Of a stretch of 64,000 nt of DNA, positions 41,016 to 50,222 are shown piece after piece. Made by a program: the position numbers and the translations under genes. The stretch's first letter is position 1; each line of letters starts with the position of its first letter. This stretch comes from Streptomyces sp. SCSIO 30461. Lineage in GTDB: Bacteria > Actinomycetota > Actinomycetes > Streptomycetales > Streptomycetaceae. The DNA is taken from contig NZ_CP146101.1 in NCBI RefSeq assembly GCF_037023745.1, positions 6,836,001-6,900,000 on the forward strand. The letters are read 5' to 3'. The notes beneath the pieces were generated by a model. That model saw nothing but the letters and a program-made list of their open reading frames with translations, did no database searches and was not told where the DNA came from.

Positions 41016-42938
41016 TCAGAGATGGCGACGTCGGGCTGCGACCTGGCGGTCGTACTCCTGCCGGGCCTTGACCGCCGACGGTCGGGTCGCGGTCTCGGCC
41101 ACGGGAACATCCCACCACGCCTGGGCCGGCGGCGGGCCCGACACAGTGTCTGCAGTTTCGGTCTCGACGTAGACACATGTGGGGCGGTCAGCCGCACGGG
41201 CCGCGGCCATGGCTTCCCGCAGGTCACGAACGGTCCTGGCGGGCATGACGCGCATCCCCAGGGACGCGGCGTTGGCGCCGAGGTCCACGGGGAGTGGACC
41301 ACCCGTGTAGTCACCGGTGCCGCGGACGCCGGAGTCCGAGGGCTGCCGGTAGCGGTAGGCCGTGCCGAACCGCTCGGAACCGACCGACTCGGACAGGCCT
41401 CCGATGGAGGCATACCCATGGTTCTGGAGGATCACCAGCTTGATCGGGATGTTCTCCTGCACCGCGGTCACGATCTCGGTGGGGTTCATCAGATAAGTGC
41501 CGTCGCCGACCAGTGCCCAGACCGGTCGGCCCGGAACCGCCATGGCTACGCCGATCGCCGCGGGGATCTCGTATCCCATGCAGGAGTAGCCGTACTCGAC
41601 GTGGTACTGGTCGTGGGAGCGGCACCGCCAGAGCTTGTGGAGGTCGCCGGGGAGGGAGCCCGCCGCGTTGACCACGATGTCGTCCTCGGTCACCAGGCCG
41701 TCGAGCACCCCGAGCACCTGCGTCTGGGTGGGGCGGACGTCCTCGTCGGACGCCGCGTATGCGGCGTCGACGCGGCGCTCCCAGCGTGCCTTGCCGTCGG
41801 AGTACTCAGCGGTGTATCCGTACCCCACTCGGTGGCCGCGCAGGGCGGTGGTGAGTGCTTCGAGTCCGGCACGGGCGTCTGCCACCAGCGGGAGGGCGGC
41901 GAGTTTGTGGGCGTCGAAACCGGTGATGTTGAGGTTGACGAAGCGGACCCCAGGGCGGGTGAAGAGGGTCGCGGACGCTGTGGTGAAGTCGGAGTAGCGG
42001 GTGCCGACTCCGATGACGAGGTCGGCGGACCGGGCCAGGTCGTCCGCAGTCGCTGTGCCGGTGTGGCCGATGCCGCCGACATCGGCGGGGTGATCGTGGC
42101 GCAGCGTGCCCTTGCCTGCCTGGGTGGAGGCCACCGGGATGCCGGTCGCATCGGCCAGGCCCTTCAACGCTTCCTCCGCTTCGCTGTGGCGCACCCCGCC
42201 GCCCGCGATGATCAGCGGCCGGCCGGCGCTTGCGATGGCTCGTACCGACTCGGCGAGCGCCTCCGGATCCGGCTGGGGGCGGCGTACCTGCCAGACCCGC
42301 TCGGCGAAGAACTCCTCCGGCCAATCAAACGCCTCGGCCTGCACGTCCTGCGGCAGTGCGAGGGTGACCGCGCCCGTCTCGGCGGGGTCGGTGAGCACCC
42401 GCATCGCGGCGAGGGCGGCCGGGACGAGTGCCTCGGGCCGGGTGATCCGGTCGAAGTACCTCGACACGGGGCGCAGGGTGTCGTTGACGGAGACGTCCCC
42501 CGCGTAAGGGATTTCGAGCTGCTGGAGCACGGGGTCGGCCGGGCGGGTCGCGAACACATCGCCGGGCAGCAGCAGCACGGGCAGCCTGTTGACGGTGGCG
42601 AGGGCGGCACCGGTGACGAGGTTGGTGGCGCCGGGTCCGATGGAGGTCGTGACGGCGTGTGCCGAGAGCCGGGCACATTGACGGGCATAGCCGACGGCCG
42701 CGTGGACCATGGCCTGTTCGCTGCGGCCCTGGTAGTACGGCATATCGGAGCCGCTCTCCAGCAGGGCCTGGCCGACCCCGGCCACGTTCCCGTGGCCGAA
42801 GATACCCCAGGTGGCGCCGATCAGCCGGCGGCGGTTCCCGTCACGCTCCGTGTACTGACGGGCCAGAAAGGCGACCAGCGCCTGGGCGGTGGTCAGACGG
42901 CGAGTGCCGGGGCGGGGCGTGATCGTTCCCGTGCTCAT
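41016..42938 (-). CDS. iolD: 3D-(3,5/4)-trihydroxycyclohexane-1,2-dione hydrolase
   Basis: This 640-residue thiamine-diphosphate enzyme has N-terminal RRLTTAQALVAFLARQYTERDG, FGHGNVAGVGQAL, the Glu-containing MPYYQGRSEQAMVHAAVGYAR, and the ThDP motif GDGTYLMNPTEIVTAVQENI followed by ILQNHGYASIGGL. It opens the ring of the diketo-inositol intermediate. ATG 42938 overlaps the iolB stop as ATGA and has GGAGGG upstream. The operon order is iolC-iolB-iolD-mmsA. Confidence 0.96.
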   Translation of the reverse strand: MSTGTITPRPGTRRLTTAQALVAFLARQYTERDGNRRRLIGATWGIFGHGNVAGVGQALLESGSDMPYYQGRSEQAMVHAAVGYARQCARLSAHAVTTSIGPGATNLVTGAALATVNRLPVLLLPGDVFATRPADPVLQQLEIPYAGDVSVNDTLRPVSRYFDRITRPEALVPAALAAMRVLTDPAETGAVTLALPQDVQAEAFDWPEEFFAERVWQVRRPQPDPEALAESVRAIASAGRPLIIAGGGVRHSEAEEALKGLADATGIPVASTQAGKGTLRHDHPADVGGIGHTGTATADDLARSADLVIGVGTRYSDFTTASATLFTRPGVRFVNLNITGFDAHKLAALPLVADARAGLEALTTALRGHRVGYGYTAEYSDGKARWERRVDAAYAASDEDVRPTQTQVLGVLDGLVTEDDIVVNAAGSLPGDLHKLWRCRSHDQYHVEYGYSCMGYEIPAAIGVAMAVPGRPVWALVGDGTYLMNPTEIVTAVQENIPIKLVILQNHGYASIGGLSESVGSERFGTAYRYRQPSDSGVRGTGDYTGGPLPVDLGANAASLGMRVMPARTVRDLREAMAAARAADRPTCVYVETETADTVSGPPPAQAWWDVPVAETATRPSAVKARQEYDRQVAARRRHL

Positions 42939-43771
42939 CGGTAGCCCTCCGTGTGGTCGGGGTGGAAGCGGATCCGCCACTCACGCTCGGGCCCCGGGCC
43001 GGCCATGACGTTCAGGTAGTACATGTCGTGTCCCGGAGCGGCGATCGACGGGCCGTGCCAACCATCCGGTACCAGAACGGCGTCGCCGCTGCGGACTTCG
43101 GCGAGCAGATCAGTGCCCCCGGGGCGCGACGGCGACACCCGTTGGTAGCCGAAGCCGTGTGGTCCTTCGATCTCGAAGTAGTAGATCTCCTCCAGTCTGG
43201 TCTCCTCTCCCGGCCGGTGCTCGTCGTGCTTGTGCGGCGGATACGAAGACCAGTTGCCGCCCGGGGTGAGGACCTCGACGGCGATGAGGCGGTCACACGC
43301 GAAGGAGTCGGCTGCGGCGAAGTTGTGCACCGTGCGGGCGCAGTCGCCGCTGCCTCGGTGCTCGACGGGCACCCCCCGGGCGGGACCGTAGCGGGCGGGG
43401 AGCGGTCGCTCGCACTTCGCTCCCGCCAGGGCGAAGCGGCCACCCGCACCGGTGGCGATCCACGCCGGGACGTCACGTGGCACGTAGGCGAAGTCCGTGA
43501 CTCCGGCGAACACGTCTTCTCTGCCGTGCAGTTCCATGGTCCGGTGCTCGATGCGCACCGTACAACCACCGCTGAGGGGAAGCACGATCCATTCGCTGTC
43601 CCCTGCGTCGAGGAGGTGCGAACCGCCCGGGGGCAGCTCCAGAATCCGCAGCGCGGAGTAGCCCCATCCGGCCGACGCCGGGTCGATGTCGAGCGCATAC
43701 GGACCCGCGGCGGTCGCTGCCCTCACATGCCGGTCGGGCGCCGGCGAGTCGCCGACGCCGTGCCCGGTCAT
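42935..43771 (-). CDS. iolB: 5-deoxy-glucuronate isomerase
   Basis: This 278-residue bicupin has SAGWGYSALRILELPPGGSHLLDAGDSEWIVLPLSGG at the N-terminus and NWSSYPPHKHDEHRPGEETRLEEIYYFEIEG with the metal-binding His/Glu set, then PDGWHGPSIAAPGHDMYYLNVMAGP. These are signatures of IolB, which converts 5-deoxy-glucuronate to 2-deoxy-5-keto-gluconate. ATG 43771 overlaps the iolC stop by four bases. Confidence 0.95.
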   Translation of the reverse strand: MTGHGVGDSPAPDRHVRAATAAGPYALDIDPASAGWGYSALRILELPPGGSHLLDAGDSEWIVLPLSGGCTVRIEHRTMELHGREDVFAGVTDFAYVPRDVPAWIATGAGGRFALAGAKCERPLPARYGPARGVPVEHRGSGDCARTVHNFAAADSFACDRLIAVEVLTPGGNWSSYPPHKHDEHRPGEETRLEEIYYFEIEGPHGFGYQRVSPSRPGGTDLLAEVRSGDAVLVPDGWHGPSIAAPGHDMYYLNVMAGPGPEREWRIRFHPDHTEGYR

Positions 43772-44838
43772 GAGCCCGCCCGGAAGACCGGGTCGGACGG
43801 TCTGCCGGGTGCCCGGCCCGCTGTGCTGCCGGGGGGTACGGGGCAGGGCTCCGGGCCCGGTGTGCGCCCTTCGAGCACGGCTTCGACCTCGGGACGGTAG
43901 GGCATGGCGGGGGAGCAGGCGAGCCGGGAGGCGACGATGGCACCGGCTGCGTTGGCGAACCGCATGGCGTACTCCAACTCCCATCCGGCCAGCAGCCCAT
44001 GGGCCATCGCACCGCCGAACGCGTCACCCGCACCGAGTCCGTTGACCACGACGACCGGCACGGGTGGCACCTCGACGGTGGTGCCGTCCCGGTGCATGGC
44101 CAGGACACCCTCGGGGCCCTGCTTCACCACGGCCAGCTCGACACCTGCGTCGAGCAACGCGCTTGCCGCGGCATACGGTTCGCGCTCTCCTGTCGCGATC
44201 TCGCATTCGTCGAGATTGCCGACGGCGACGGTCGCCAGGGCGAGCGCCTGTGTGTAGAGAGCGCGCGCCCGGCCGGGATCGGTCCAGAACATGGGCCGCC
44301 AGTCGAGGTCGAAGACGGTGATGGCCCCGCCGGTCCCGTGGTTCGCCCGGTGGTCCAGTGCGGCGAGGGTGGCCGCCCTGCTGGGCTCGGCGCACAGACC
44401 GGTACCCGTCATCCAGAAGACGCGCGTGTCGGCGATGGCGGCCAGGTCCAGTTCCCCGGGGCGCAGTTCGAGGTCCGGAGCCTTGGGATGGCGATAGAAG
44501 TAGAGCGGGAAGTCGTCAGGAGGGAAGATCTCGCAGAAGGTCACAGGTGTGGGCAACCCCGGGACACCTGTCACCCATCTGTCCTCGACGCCGAACTCCC
44601 TGAGCGCTTGGTGGAGGTACGTGCCGAAGGCGTCCTGCCCGGTACGGGTGATCACGGCGGTCCGACGGCCGAGCCGCGCCGCCGCCACCGCCACATTCGT
44701 GGCGGATCCGCCGAGGAACTTCCCGAAGGTCTCGACGCTTGCCAGGGGTACCCCTGTCTGCAGGGGGTAGAGGTCCACTCCGATCCGGCCCATCGTGATC
44801 ACGTCGTACGACTGGGACGACTGAGATGTTTGAGACAT
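43768..44838 (-). CDS. iolC: 5-dehydro-2-deoxygluconokinase
   Basis: This 356-residue PfkB-family kinase has YDVITMGRIGVDLYPLQTGVPL, FGKFLGGSATNVAVAAARLG, VFDLDWRPMFW, VGNLDECEIATG and the catalytic loop VNGLGAGDAFGGAMAHGL (GAGD). The early RIGVDLYP and FLGGSATN motifs identify IolC among PfkB kinases. It is the first gene of the catabolic operon and is divergent from the iolE-like gene. The last about 30 residues are a Pro/Gly-rich tail. Confidence 0.95.
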   Translation of the reverse strand: MSQTSQSSQSYDVITMGRIGVDLYPLQTGVPLASVETFGKFLGGSATNVAVAAARLGRRTAVITRTGQDAFGTYLHQALREFGVEDRWVTGVPGLPTPVTFCEIFPPDDFPLYFYRHPKAPDLELRPGELDLAAIADTRVFWMTGTGLCAEPSRAATLAALDHRANHGTGGAITVFDLDWRPMFWTDPGRARALYTQALALATVAVGNLDECEIATGEREPYAAASALLDAGVELAVVKQGPEGVLAMHRDGTTVEVPPVPVVVVNGLGAGDAFGGAMAHGLLAGWELEYAMRFANAAGAIVASRLACSPAMPYRPEVEAVLEGRTPGPEPCPVPPGSTAGRAPGRPSDPVFRAGS

Positions 44839-44889
44839 AAAGGTCCCTTCGGTTCCACGCCGGCTGCACCTGATCTCATCCCCTCCTGG

Positions 44890-44934
44890 GAGGCTGTCAA
44901 CATTTTGTCCTTACATTCGGACGAAACCTTGACA
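44890..44934. promoter_or_regulatory. Divergent iol promoter region with inverted repeat
   Basis: TTGACA occurs on the minus strand (44895-44900) and on the plus strand (44929-44934), as -35 elements for iolC and the iolE-like gene. Between them TTTTGTCC and GGACGAAA (44903-44926) form an imperfect inverted repeat with eight central bases, a good candidate operator for the inositol repressor. Confidence 0.55.
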
Positions 44935-44965
44935 CCTTTCCGAAACCGCCGGAAGGCTGGCCGCC

Positions 44966-45877
44966 ATGGCCTCATCCTCCCCTTCACTCCAGAGCATCCG
45001 GATCGGATCGGCCCCTGACTCCTGGGGGGTGTGGTTCCCCGAAGACCCACAGCAGGTGCCCTGGCGGCGCTTCCTCGACGAGGTGGCACAGGCCGGCTAC
45101 GAGTGGATCGAACTCGGCCCCTACGGCTATCTCCCGACCGATCCCGCCAGGCTCACCGAAGAGACCGCGTCCCGCGGGCTGAGGGTCTCCGCCGGCACTG
45201 TCTTCACCGGGCTGCACCGCGGACCGGCCGTATGGGACGAGACCTGGGCCCATGTCGCCGACATCGCCGCACTGACCCGGGCGACGGGCGCCGAGCACCT
45301 TGTGGTCATCCCCTCCTTCTGGCGTGACGACAGGACGGGTGCGGCCCTGGAGGACCGCACGCTCACCACCGAGCAGTGGCACCACCTCAGCACCCAGACC
45401 GAACGCCTGGGCCGAGAGGTCGGCGACCGCTTCGGACTGCGCATCGTGGTCCACCCGCACGCGGACACCCACATCGACAACGAGCAGAACGTCAACCGCT
45501 TCCTCGACGCGACCGACCCCGACCTGGTCTCCCTCTGCCTGGACACCGGTCACTACGCCTACTGTGGCGGCGACAGCGTCAAGCTCATCGAGACCTACGG
45601 CGAGCGGATCGGCTATCTCCATCTCAAGCAGGTGGATCCGGCGGTCCTCGCCGAAGTGGTCGCGGACGAAGTACCGTTCGGCCCTGCCGTGGCGCGGGGG
45701 GTGATGTGCGAGCCGCCGTCCGGGGTACCGGCGCTGGAGCCTGTGCTCGCCGCTGCCCGACGGCTGGAGGCCGAACTGTTCGCCATCGTCGAGCAGGACA
45801 TGTACCCCTGCCCGCCGGACAGGCCCTTCCCGATCGCCGAACGCACCCGGCGCTATCTCCGCTCCTGCGGAGCCTGA
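44966..45877 (+). CDS. iolE: IolE-like sugar isomerase/epimerase-fold protein (probable inosose dehydratase)
   Basis: This 303-residue TIM-barrel protein of the AP-endonuclease family 2 has RIGSAPDSWGVWFPEDP, AQAGYEWIELGPYGYLPTDP, VVHPHADTHIDNEQNVNRFL, SLCLDTGHYAYCGGD and IGYLHLKQVDP, which match IolE-type inosose dehydratases. It would convert scyllo-inosose to the diketone used by IolD. IolH/IolI isomerases share the fold, so the exact step is less sure than the pathway. It is divergent from iolC. Confidence 0.85.
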   Translation: MASSSPSLQSIRIGSAPDSWGVWFPEDPQQVPWRRFLDEVAQAGYEWIELGPYGYLPTDPARLTEETASRGLRVSAGTVFTGLHRGPAVWDETWAHVADIAALTRATGAEHLVVIPSFWRDDRTGAALEDRTLTTEQWHHLSTQTERLGREVGDRFGLRIVVHPHADTHIDNEQNVNRFLDATDPDLVSLCLDTGHYAYCGGDSVKLIETYGERIGYLHLKQVDPAVLAEVVADEVPFGPAVARGVMCEPPSGVPALEPVLAAARRLEAELFAIVEQDMYPCPPDRPFPIAERTRRYLRSCGA

Positions 45878-46177
45878 CCGAGGGGCCTGTGAGAGCACCC
45901 GCCCCCGGGCCGCGCCAACCGCACAATGGCGCGGATCGCACCAATGTGCGTCAACTGCCGGATGACGACGGCTTCGTCACATCAATGGACGTCCCGTCAC
46001 ACATGTCTCCATTACGCGGGCCTTCCGTCACAGGCACGCGACAACCGCTCCCCCTTGCTCCACGCGATTCGTTCATAGGGCACGGGCATGGCTGATCGCC
46101 GGCGATCGGCGATGCCCGCGCCGCAGTTCGTCCGACGGCTCCCTGCCGCCACTGCGGCGCGCAGGGAGGTGCCACAC
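45878..46177. other. Intergenic region
   Basis: This 300-base region contains one near-perfect inverted repeat CGCACAATGG/CCAATGTGCG (45920-45950) just after the iolE-like gene, perhaps a weak terminator. The remainder shows no convincing ORF or motif. Confidence 0.4.
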
Positions 46178-46375
46178 ATGACGGACAACGGGCTCTGGTC
46201 CTACAAGGACATCGCCGCACACATCCGGGTGCAGCCGGACACGGTTCGCTCCTACCGCAAGCACGGGCTCCTTCCGCCTCCCGACCATGTGGAGGCGGGA
46301 AAGCCGTACTGGTACGCGGATACCATCCGCACCTGGGTGGCCAACCGCCCCGGCAACAGATCCCGCAGGGAGTGA
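46178..46375 (+). CDS. Small HTH protein (MerR/excisionase-like)
   Basis: This 65-residue protein is nearly all a winged HTH: LWSYKDIAAHIRVQPDTVRSYRKHGLLPPPD followed by KPYWYADTIRTWVANRPGNR. Such proteins are common in Streptomyces, in mobile elements and as small regulators. GGGAGG lies eight bases before ATG 46178, which is preferred over ATG 46088. No integrase is nearby, so an excisionase role is unlikely here. Confidence 0.75.
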   Translation: MTDNGLWSYKDIAAHIRVQPDTVRSYRKHGLLPPPDHVEAGKPYWYADTIRTWVANRPGNRSRRE

Positions 46376-46450
46376 ACCCGCTCGCACGGACCCTGCCGCC
46401 CAGACGCCCCGCGAGACCGCGGCCTGACCCAACCTCACGGGGCAGTACAC

Positions 46451-48700
46451 CTATCCCACTGGTGCGCGGTCGCGGTCGTCGAGCTCCTTCTCCTCCACGG
46501 CTGCTTCCGTCCGCAGGGGCGTATGGGATATCTCGCCCTCGCTGATACCGAACCTGCGATAGAGGGCACGCAACGGAGTCGGCGCCCACCACGTCGCACG
46601 GCCTGTCAACTTCATCACCGAGGGAACGAGCAGACTGCGCACCACCGCCGCGTCCATCAGCACGGCAAGGGCGATACCCAGGCCGAGCATCTTGGCGTTG
46701 GTCACCCGCGAGGCACCGATCGCGACCATCACCACGGCGAGGATCACAGCAGCGGCGGTGATCAGTCCGCCCGTGCGCCGCAGGCCATAGGCCACCGCGT
46801 GCTCGTGGTCTCCCGTGCGGTCGTACTCCTCCTTGATCCGCGAGAGCAGGAACACCCCGTAGTCCATGGAAAGGCCGAAGGCGACACAGAACATCAGCAC
46901 GGGCAGCGTGGCCTCGATGTCACCGGTCGAGGTGAAGGCGAGCAGCCCGGACAGATGCCCCTCCTGGAAGATCCAGACCACTGCCCCGAACATCGCGGTC
47001 AGGCTCAGTCCGTTGAGTACGACCGCCTGGAGCGGGATCAGCACACTGCCCGTCAGCAGGAAGACCAGCAGCAGGGTGACGACCACGATGATCGCCGCCG
47101 CCCAAGGGAGCCGGTCACCGATGGCTGCCTTGGAGTCGACCAGCATCGCAGCCGCCCCCGCCACCGAGGTCTTGAAGGGCGCGGGCTGTTCGCGCACCTC
47201 CCGCACCAGCTGCTGGGTCTCCTCGCCCACAGCCTTCTCCTCGGGCAGCACCGTGAAGGTCGCACTCGTACCCGACACCAGCGGCCCGTCCACCCGCAGC
47301 ACTCCGGAGAGCCCCTCGATCCGGCTGCGGTACTCGGCGTACTGGGCCGGTGTGGCCGCTCCCTCCGCCAACACCTCCAGCCCGCCACCGGGGCTTCCGG
47401 GAAAGCCTTCCCTGATGTGCTCCTGCACGACGTGCGACTCCGCGCCCGGCGGCAGTTGGCGGTCGTCGGCGGGGCCGAACCGCACTCCCAGGAAGGGCAG
47501 TCCGAGTAGCACCAGCACAGCGGTGGTGAACACCGCGAACACGGGCGCTCTGCGCATCACCAGAGAGACCGCCCGGCCCCAGCGCGTGCCTTCGACGCTG
47601 TCCTCGGATCGGGTGGCCGCGGCCCCGGCACTCCTGCGCGAGCGCAACAGCGCGCGCAGGTCCAGCGCGTTCACCCGGTCGCCCAGCAGCATCAACGCGG
47701 CGGGCAGCAGAATCAGTGCCGCCGTTGCGGCCAGCAGGACGACGGCGATTCCGGCATACGCGAACGACCTGAGGAAGTACTGCGGGAAGACCAGCATCGC
47801 GGAGAGCGAGACGGCCACCGTCAGCGCGGAGAACAGGACCGTGCGACCGGCGGTGCGCAAGGTGATCCCGACCGCCTGGCGGGGCGACGCCCCTGCTGCG
47901 AGCTCCTCCCGGAACCTGCGCACGATGAACAAGGCGTAGTCGATGGCGAGCCCGAGGCCCAGCGCCGTCGTCAGGTTCAGCGCGAACACGGAGACGTCGG
48001 TGAAGGCGGTGAGGCCGTTCAGGATCGCGTTCGTACCGAGGATCGCGACGACGCCGATCACGAGCGGCAGCATCGCGGCGACCGCACTGCCGAACACCAT
48101 GACCAGCAGCACCAGTGTCACCGGCAGGGCGATCATCTCGGCCCGCAGCAGGTCCTCCTGGATGATGGTCTGCATGTCGTGCATGACCGCGACCGGCCCG
48201 CCTATGGAAACCTCCACGGGCCCGTGCGCGCCCCGGTAGCCGGGCGCGATGCGCTCCAGCACTTCTCCGGCTTCCTTCTCATCGCCCTCGATCCGGGCGG
48301 CGATCAGTGCTTCCCGGCCGTCCTGGGAACGCAGCGAGGGCGACTTGCTCTGCCAGTACGAGCCGACGCCGGTGACACCCTCCTCTGCGGAGAGTCGCTT
48401 CACCAGCCGCGCGGCCTCGCCGGCCACGGCGGGATCGTCTACACCCTTGCCCCGGCCGTCGACAAGCAGAAGCAGGTTCGGCCTTGCGCCGGGAAACTCG
48501 CGATCGAGCGCCTTGGCGGCGTAGCTCGACTGAGAGCCCGGGTCGTCCCAGCCGCCGCTGCTCAGACGATCGGCGGCCCCGCTGCCCGCGAACACGGCGA
48601 GCGCCGTGACGACCAGTGCGAGGAGCAGTGACAGCCGTGGGCGCGCTGTGGCGAGGCGAGTCCAGCGGCCCAGGCGCGGTCCGCTGTTGACTACAGACAT
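46451..48700 (-). CDS. MMPL-family RND transporter
   Basis: This 749-residue protein has 12 predicted membrane helices in two repeats. The N-terminus ATARPRLSLLLALVVTALAV is followed by a large extracytoplasmic loop, then TALGLGLAIDYALFIVRRFREEL and FCVAFGLSMDYGVFLLSRIKEEY, the paired GLxxDYxxF motifs with the Asp-Tyr proton relay. These pumps export lipids or hydrophobic drugs. It is divergent from a TetR regulator which probably represses it. The stop is close to the preceding small HTH gene, convergently. Confidence 0.93.
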   Translation of the reverse strand: MSVVNSGPRLGRWTRLATARPRLSLLLALVVTALAVFAGSGAADRLSSGGWDDPGSQSSYAAKALDREFPGARPNLLLLVDGRGKGVDDPAVAGEAARLVKRLSAEEGVTGVGSYWQSKSPSLRSQDGREALIAARIEGDEKEAGEVLERIAPGYRGAHGPVEVSIGGPVAVMHDMQTIIQEDLLRAEMIALPVTLVLLVMVFGSAVAAMLPLVIGVVAILGTNAILNGLTAFTDVSVFALNLTTALGLGLAIDYALFIVRRFREELAAGASPRQAVGITLRTAGRTVLFSALTVAVSLSAMLVFPQYFLRSFAYAGIAVVLLAATAALILLPAALMLLGDRVNALDLRALLRSRRSAGAAATRSEDSVEGTRWGRAVSLVMRRAPVFAVFTTAVLVLLGLPFLGVRFGPADDRQLPPGAESHVVQEHIREGFPGSPGGGLEVLAEGAATPAQYAEYRSRIEGLSGVLRVDGPLVSGTSATFTVLPEEKAVGEETQQLVREVREQPAPFKTSVAGAAAMLVDSKAAIGDRLPWAAAIIVVVTLLLVFLLTGSVLIPLQAVVLNGLSLTAMFGAVVWIFQEGHLSGLLAFTSTGDIEATLPVLMFCVAFGLSMDYGVFLLSRIKEEYDRTGDHEHAVAYGLRRTGGLITAAAVILAVVMVAIGASRVTNAKMLGLGIALAVLMDAAVVRSLLVPSVMKLTGRATWWAPTPLRALYRRFGISEGEISHTPLRTEAAVEEKELDDRDRAPVG

Positions 48701-48802
48701 GGTGCGGTGTCCCCTTCACCAAGACCAGTGCGGTGCCGCAGGCACGCGGGCAGGCGGGCAGTACTGATCGGCCATTGCCAATAGACTAGAAAACACGAGT
48801 CA

Positions 48803-48831
48803 TCGCTCGCGTTTCACCAGAATGCGAGCGA
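48803..48831. promoter_or_regulatory. Candidate TetR operator between MMPL and TetR genes
   Basis: TCGCTCGC (48803-48810) and GCGAGCGA (48824-48831) form a perfect inverted repeat with 13 central bases. CTCGCGTTT is repeated at about 48806 and 48835. It sits between the divergent genes. Confidence 0.55.
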
Positions 48832-48875
48832 CCTCTCGCGTTTGTCAACCGTGATCGGAAAACTGGAGATCGGTG

Positions 48876-49649
48876 ATGCACATGCCGGACAAGCCCAAGG
48901 CGAGAAAGAAGGCGGCGAGCGGGGCATCGACGGGACCCGCGACGGCGACGGACGCATCGGGGGCGGCAGACGCATCGGAGCAGCACGCCCTCGGCGCAGT
49001 CGACCCCGCCCAGCCGCGCCGCCGCCAGGCCCGCGGCGAGCGCCGTATCGCCCAGCTGCTGAAAGCGGCGTCGGACGTCTTCTGCCGCAGCGGCTACACC
49101 GCAGCCAGCACCAACGCCATCGCCCGCGAGGCGGGGGTCTCACCCGGCACGCTGTACCAGTTCTTCCCGAACAAGGAAGCCATCGCCGTGGAGCTCGGCG
49201 GGCAACTGCTGCACCGCTGGCGCGAGTCCTACGGCACGGTCTTCGAGGAGCTCGACACCGCACTCTCGCCGGAGCTCCTGCTGGACTCGTTCCTCGACCC
49301 GCTCATCGCGTTCAACTGCGAGAATCCCGCCTTCACCGTCCTCATGCACGGCTCCGAGATCCCGGGCCGGATCACCGAGGAGCACGACGCCGTGCACTCG
49401 GCGCTGCTCGTCCGGGTGGAGCAGATCCTCGGGGAACTGCACCCCTCATCCCCCCAGGACGCACTTCACAGGACGGCGAACATGGTGTTCGCCGTGGTGA
49501 AGTCGGGCCTGGAGCTGATCCTCGCCCACGAGGGGGCCGAGCGGGACGGCTATGTCACCGAGCTGAAGACCCTGCTGCTCCGATACCTGACACCACTGCT
49601 CGACGCCGAGGCCCTCGCCGCGCCGCGGCACCCGGGAACGCCCGGGTGA
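48876..49649 (+). CDS. TetR-family transcriptional regulator
   Basis: This 257-residue protein has a basic, Ala-rich leader of about 45 residues, then the TetR HTH (RRIAQLLKAASDVFCRSGYTAASTNAIAREAGVSPGTLYQFFPNKEAIAVE) and a helical ligand domain. ATG 48876 is used, with GGAGA seven bases upstream; ATG 48882 is also possible. It probably represses the divergent MMPL pump through the palindrome between them. Confidence 0.92.
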   Translation: MHMPDKPKARKKAASGASTGPATATDASGAADASEQHALGAVDPAQPRRRQARGERRIAQLLKAASDVFCRSGYTAASTNAIAREAGVSPGTLYQFFPNKEAIAVELGGQLLHRWRESYGTVFEELDTALSPELLLDSFLDPLIAFNCENPAFTVLMHGSEIPGRITEEHDAVHSALLVRVEQILGELHPSSPQDALHRTANMVFAVVKSGLELILAHEGAERDGYVTELKTLLLRYLTPLLDAEALAAPRHPGTPG

Positions 49650-49698
49650 GCGGCGCCCTCGGGGCATGCGGCGGGTGGGCGCGAACGAGCTCGCATTC

Positions 49699-49720
49699 AT
49701 ACCCCCTAGGGGTATAGTCT
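49699..49720 (+). promoter_or_regulatory. CsoR-like operator overlapping the copZ promoter
   Basis: ATACCCCCTAGGGGTAT (49699-49715) is a GC-run palindrome with AT ends like known CsoR copper-sensor operators. It overlaps TATAGT (49713-49718), a -10 for the copZ-copA transcript. Cu(I) would relieve CsoR binding. No csoR gene lies in the window. Confidence 0.65.
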
Positions 49721-49826
49721 GACGAGTGTGGGGACGTCCCGGCACTCCCGGACTCCCCAGACGCACCACTCGCCCATCGCACGATGTGTCCGCACAGCGC
49801 GACACGCCCTCGCAGAGGAGAACGCC

Positions 49827-50138
49827 ATGACCGCCGAGACGACGACCGAGACCGCCGAGGCCACCGGCTCCTGCTGCTCCCCCGGCGGCTCCTGCCAGGG
49901 CGGCACGGCGGACATCAGTCTGGGTGCGCACAGCGCGGTCTATGAGGTGCGGGGCATGACCTGCGGCCACTGCGAAGGGGCCGTGTCGAGCGAGATCGCC
50001 GAACTCCCGGGTGTGATCTCGGTGGCGGCGGCGGCAGGAACCGGAGAGGTCACCGTCGTCTCCGAAGCCCCGCTCGACGAATCCATGGTGCGCGCCGCCG
50101 TCGACGAGGCGGGCTATGAACTCGTCAGCCAGGCCTGA
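49827..50138 (+). CDS. copZ: Copper chaperone (HMA domain)
   Basis: This 103-residue protein has a Cys-rich leader (GSCCSPGGSCQGG) and one heavy-metal-associated domain with VRGMTCGHCEGAVSSEI (MxCxxC) and a C-terminal VDEAGYELV. It delivers Cu(I) to the P-type ATPase encoded 84 bp downstream. ATG 49827 follows AGAGGAG. The extra CC and C residues before the domain could bind additional copper, which plain CopZ proteins lack. Confidence 0.92.
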   Translation: MTAETTTETAEATGSCCSPGGSCQGGTADISLGAHSAVYEVRGMTCGHCEGAVSSEIAELPGVISVAAAAGTGEVTVVSEAPLDESMVRAAVDEAGYELVSQA

Positions 50139-50222
50139 CCTGCCCCCACCCCCGCTTCCGGCCCGGCCGCACCGCGCGTACCCGGGGTGCGGCCGGGCCC
50201 GCGTTTGGAGCATCAAGCCATC

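Noticed and set aside
46178..46375. Excisionase of an integrated element
   Set aside because: No integrase, attachment-site repeat or other mobile gene lies nearby; the small HTH protein alone does not show a mobile element.
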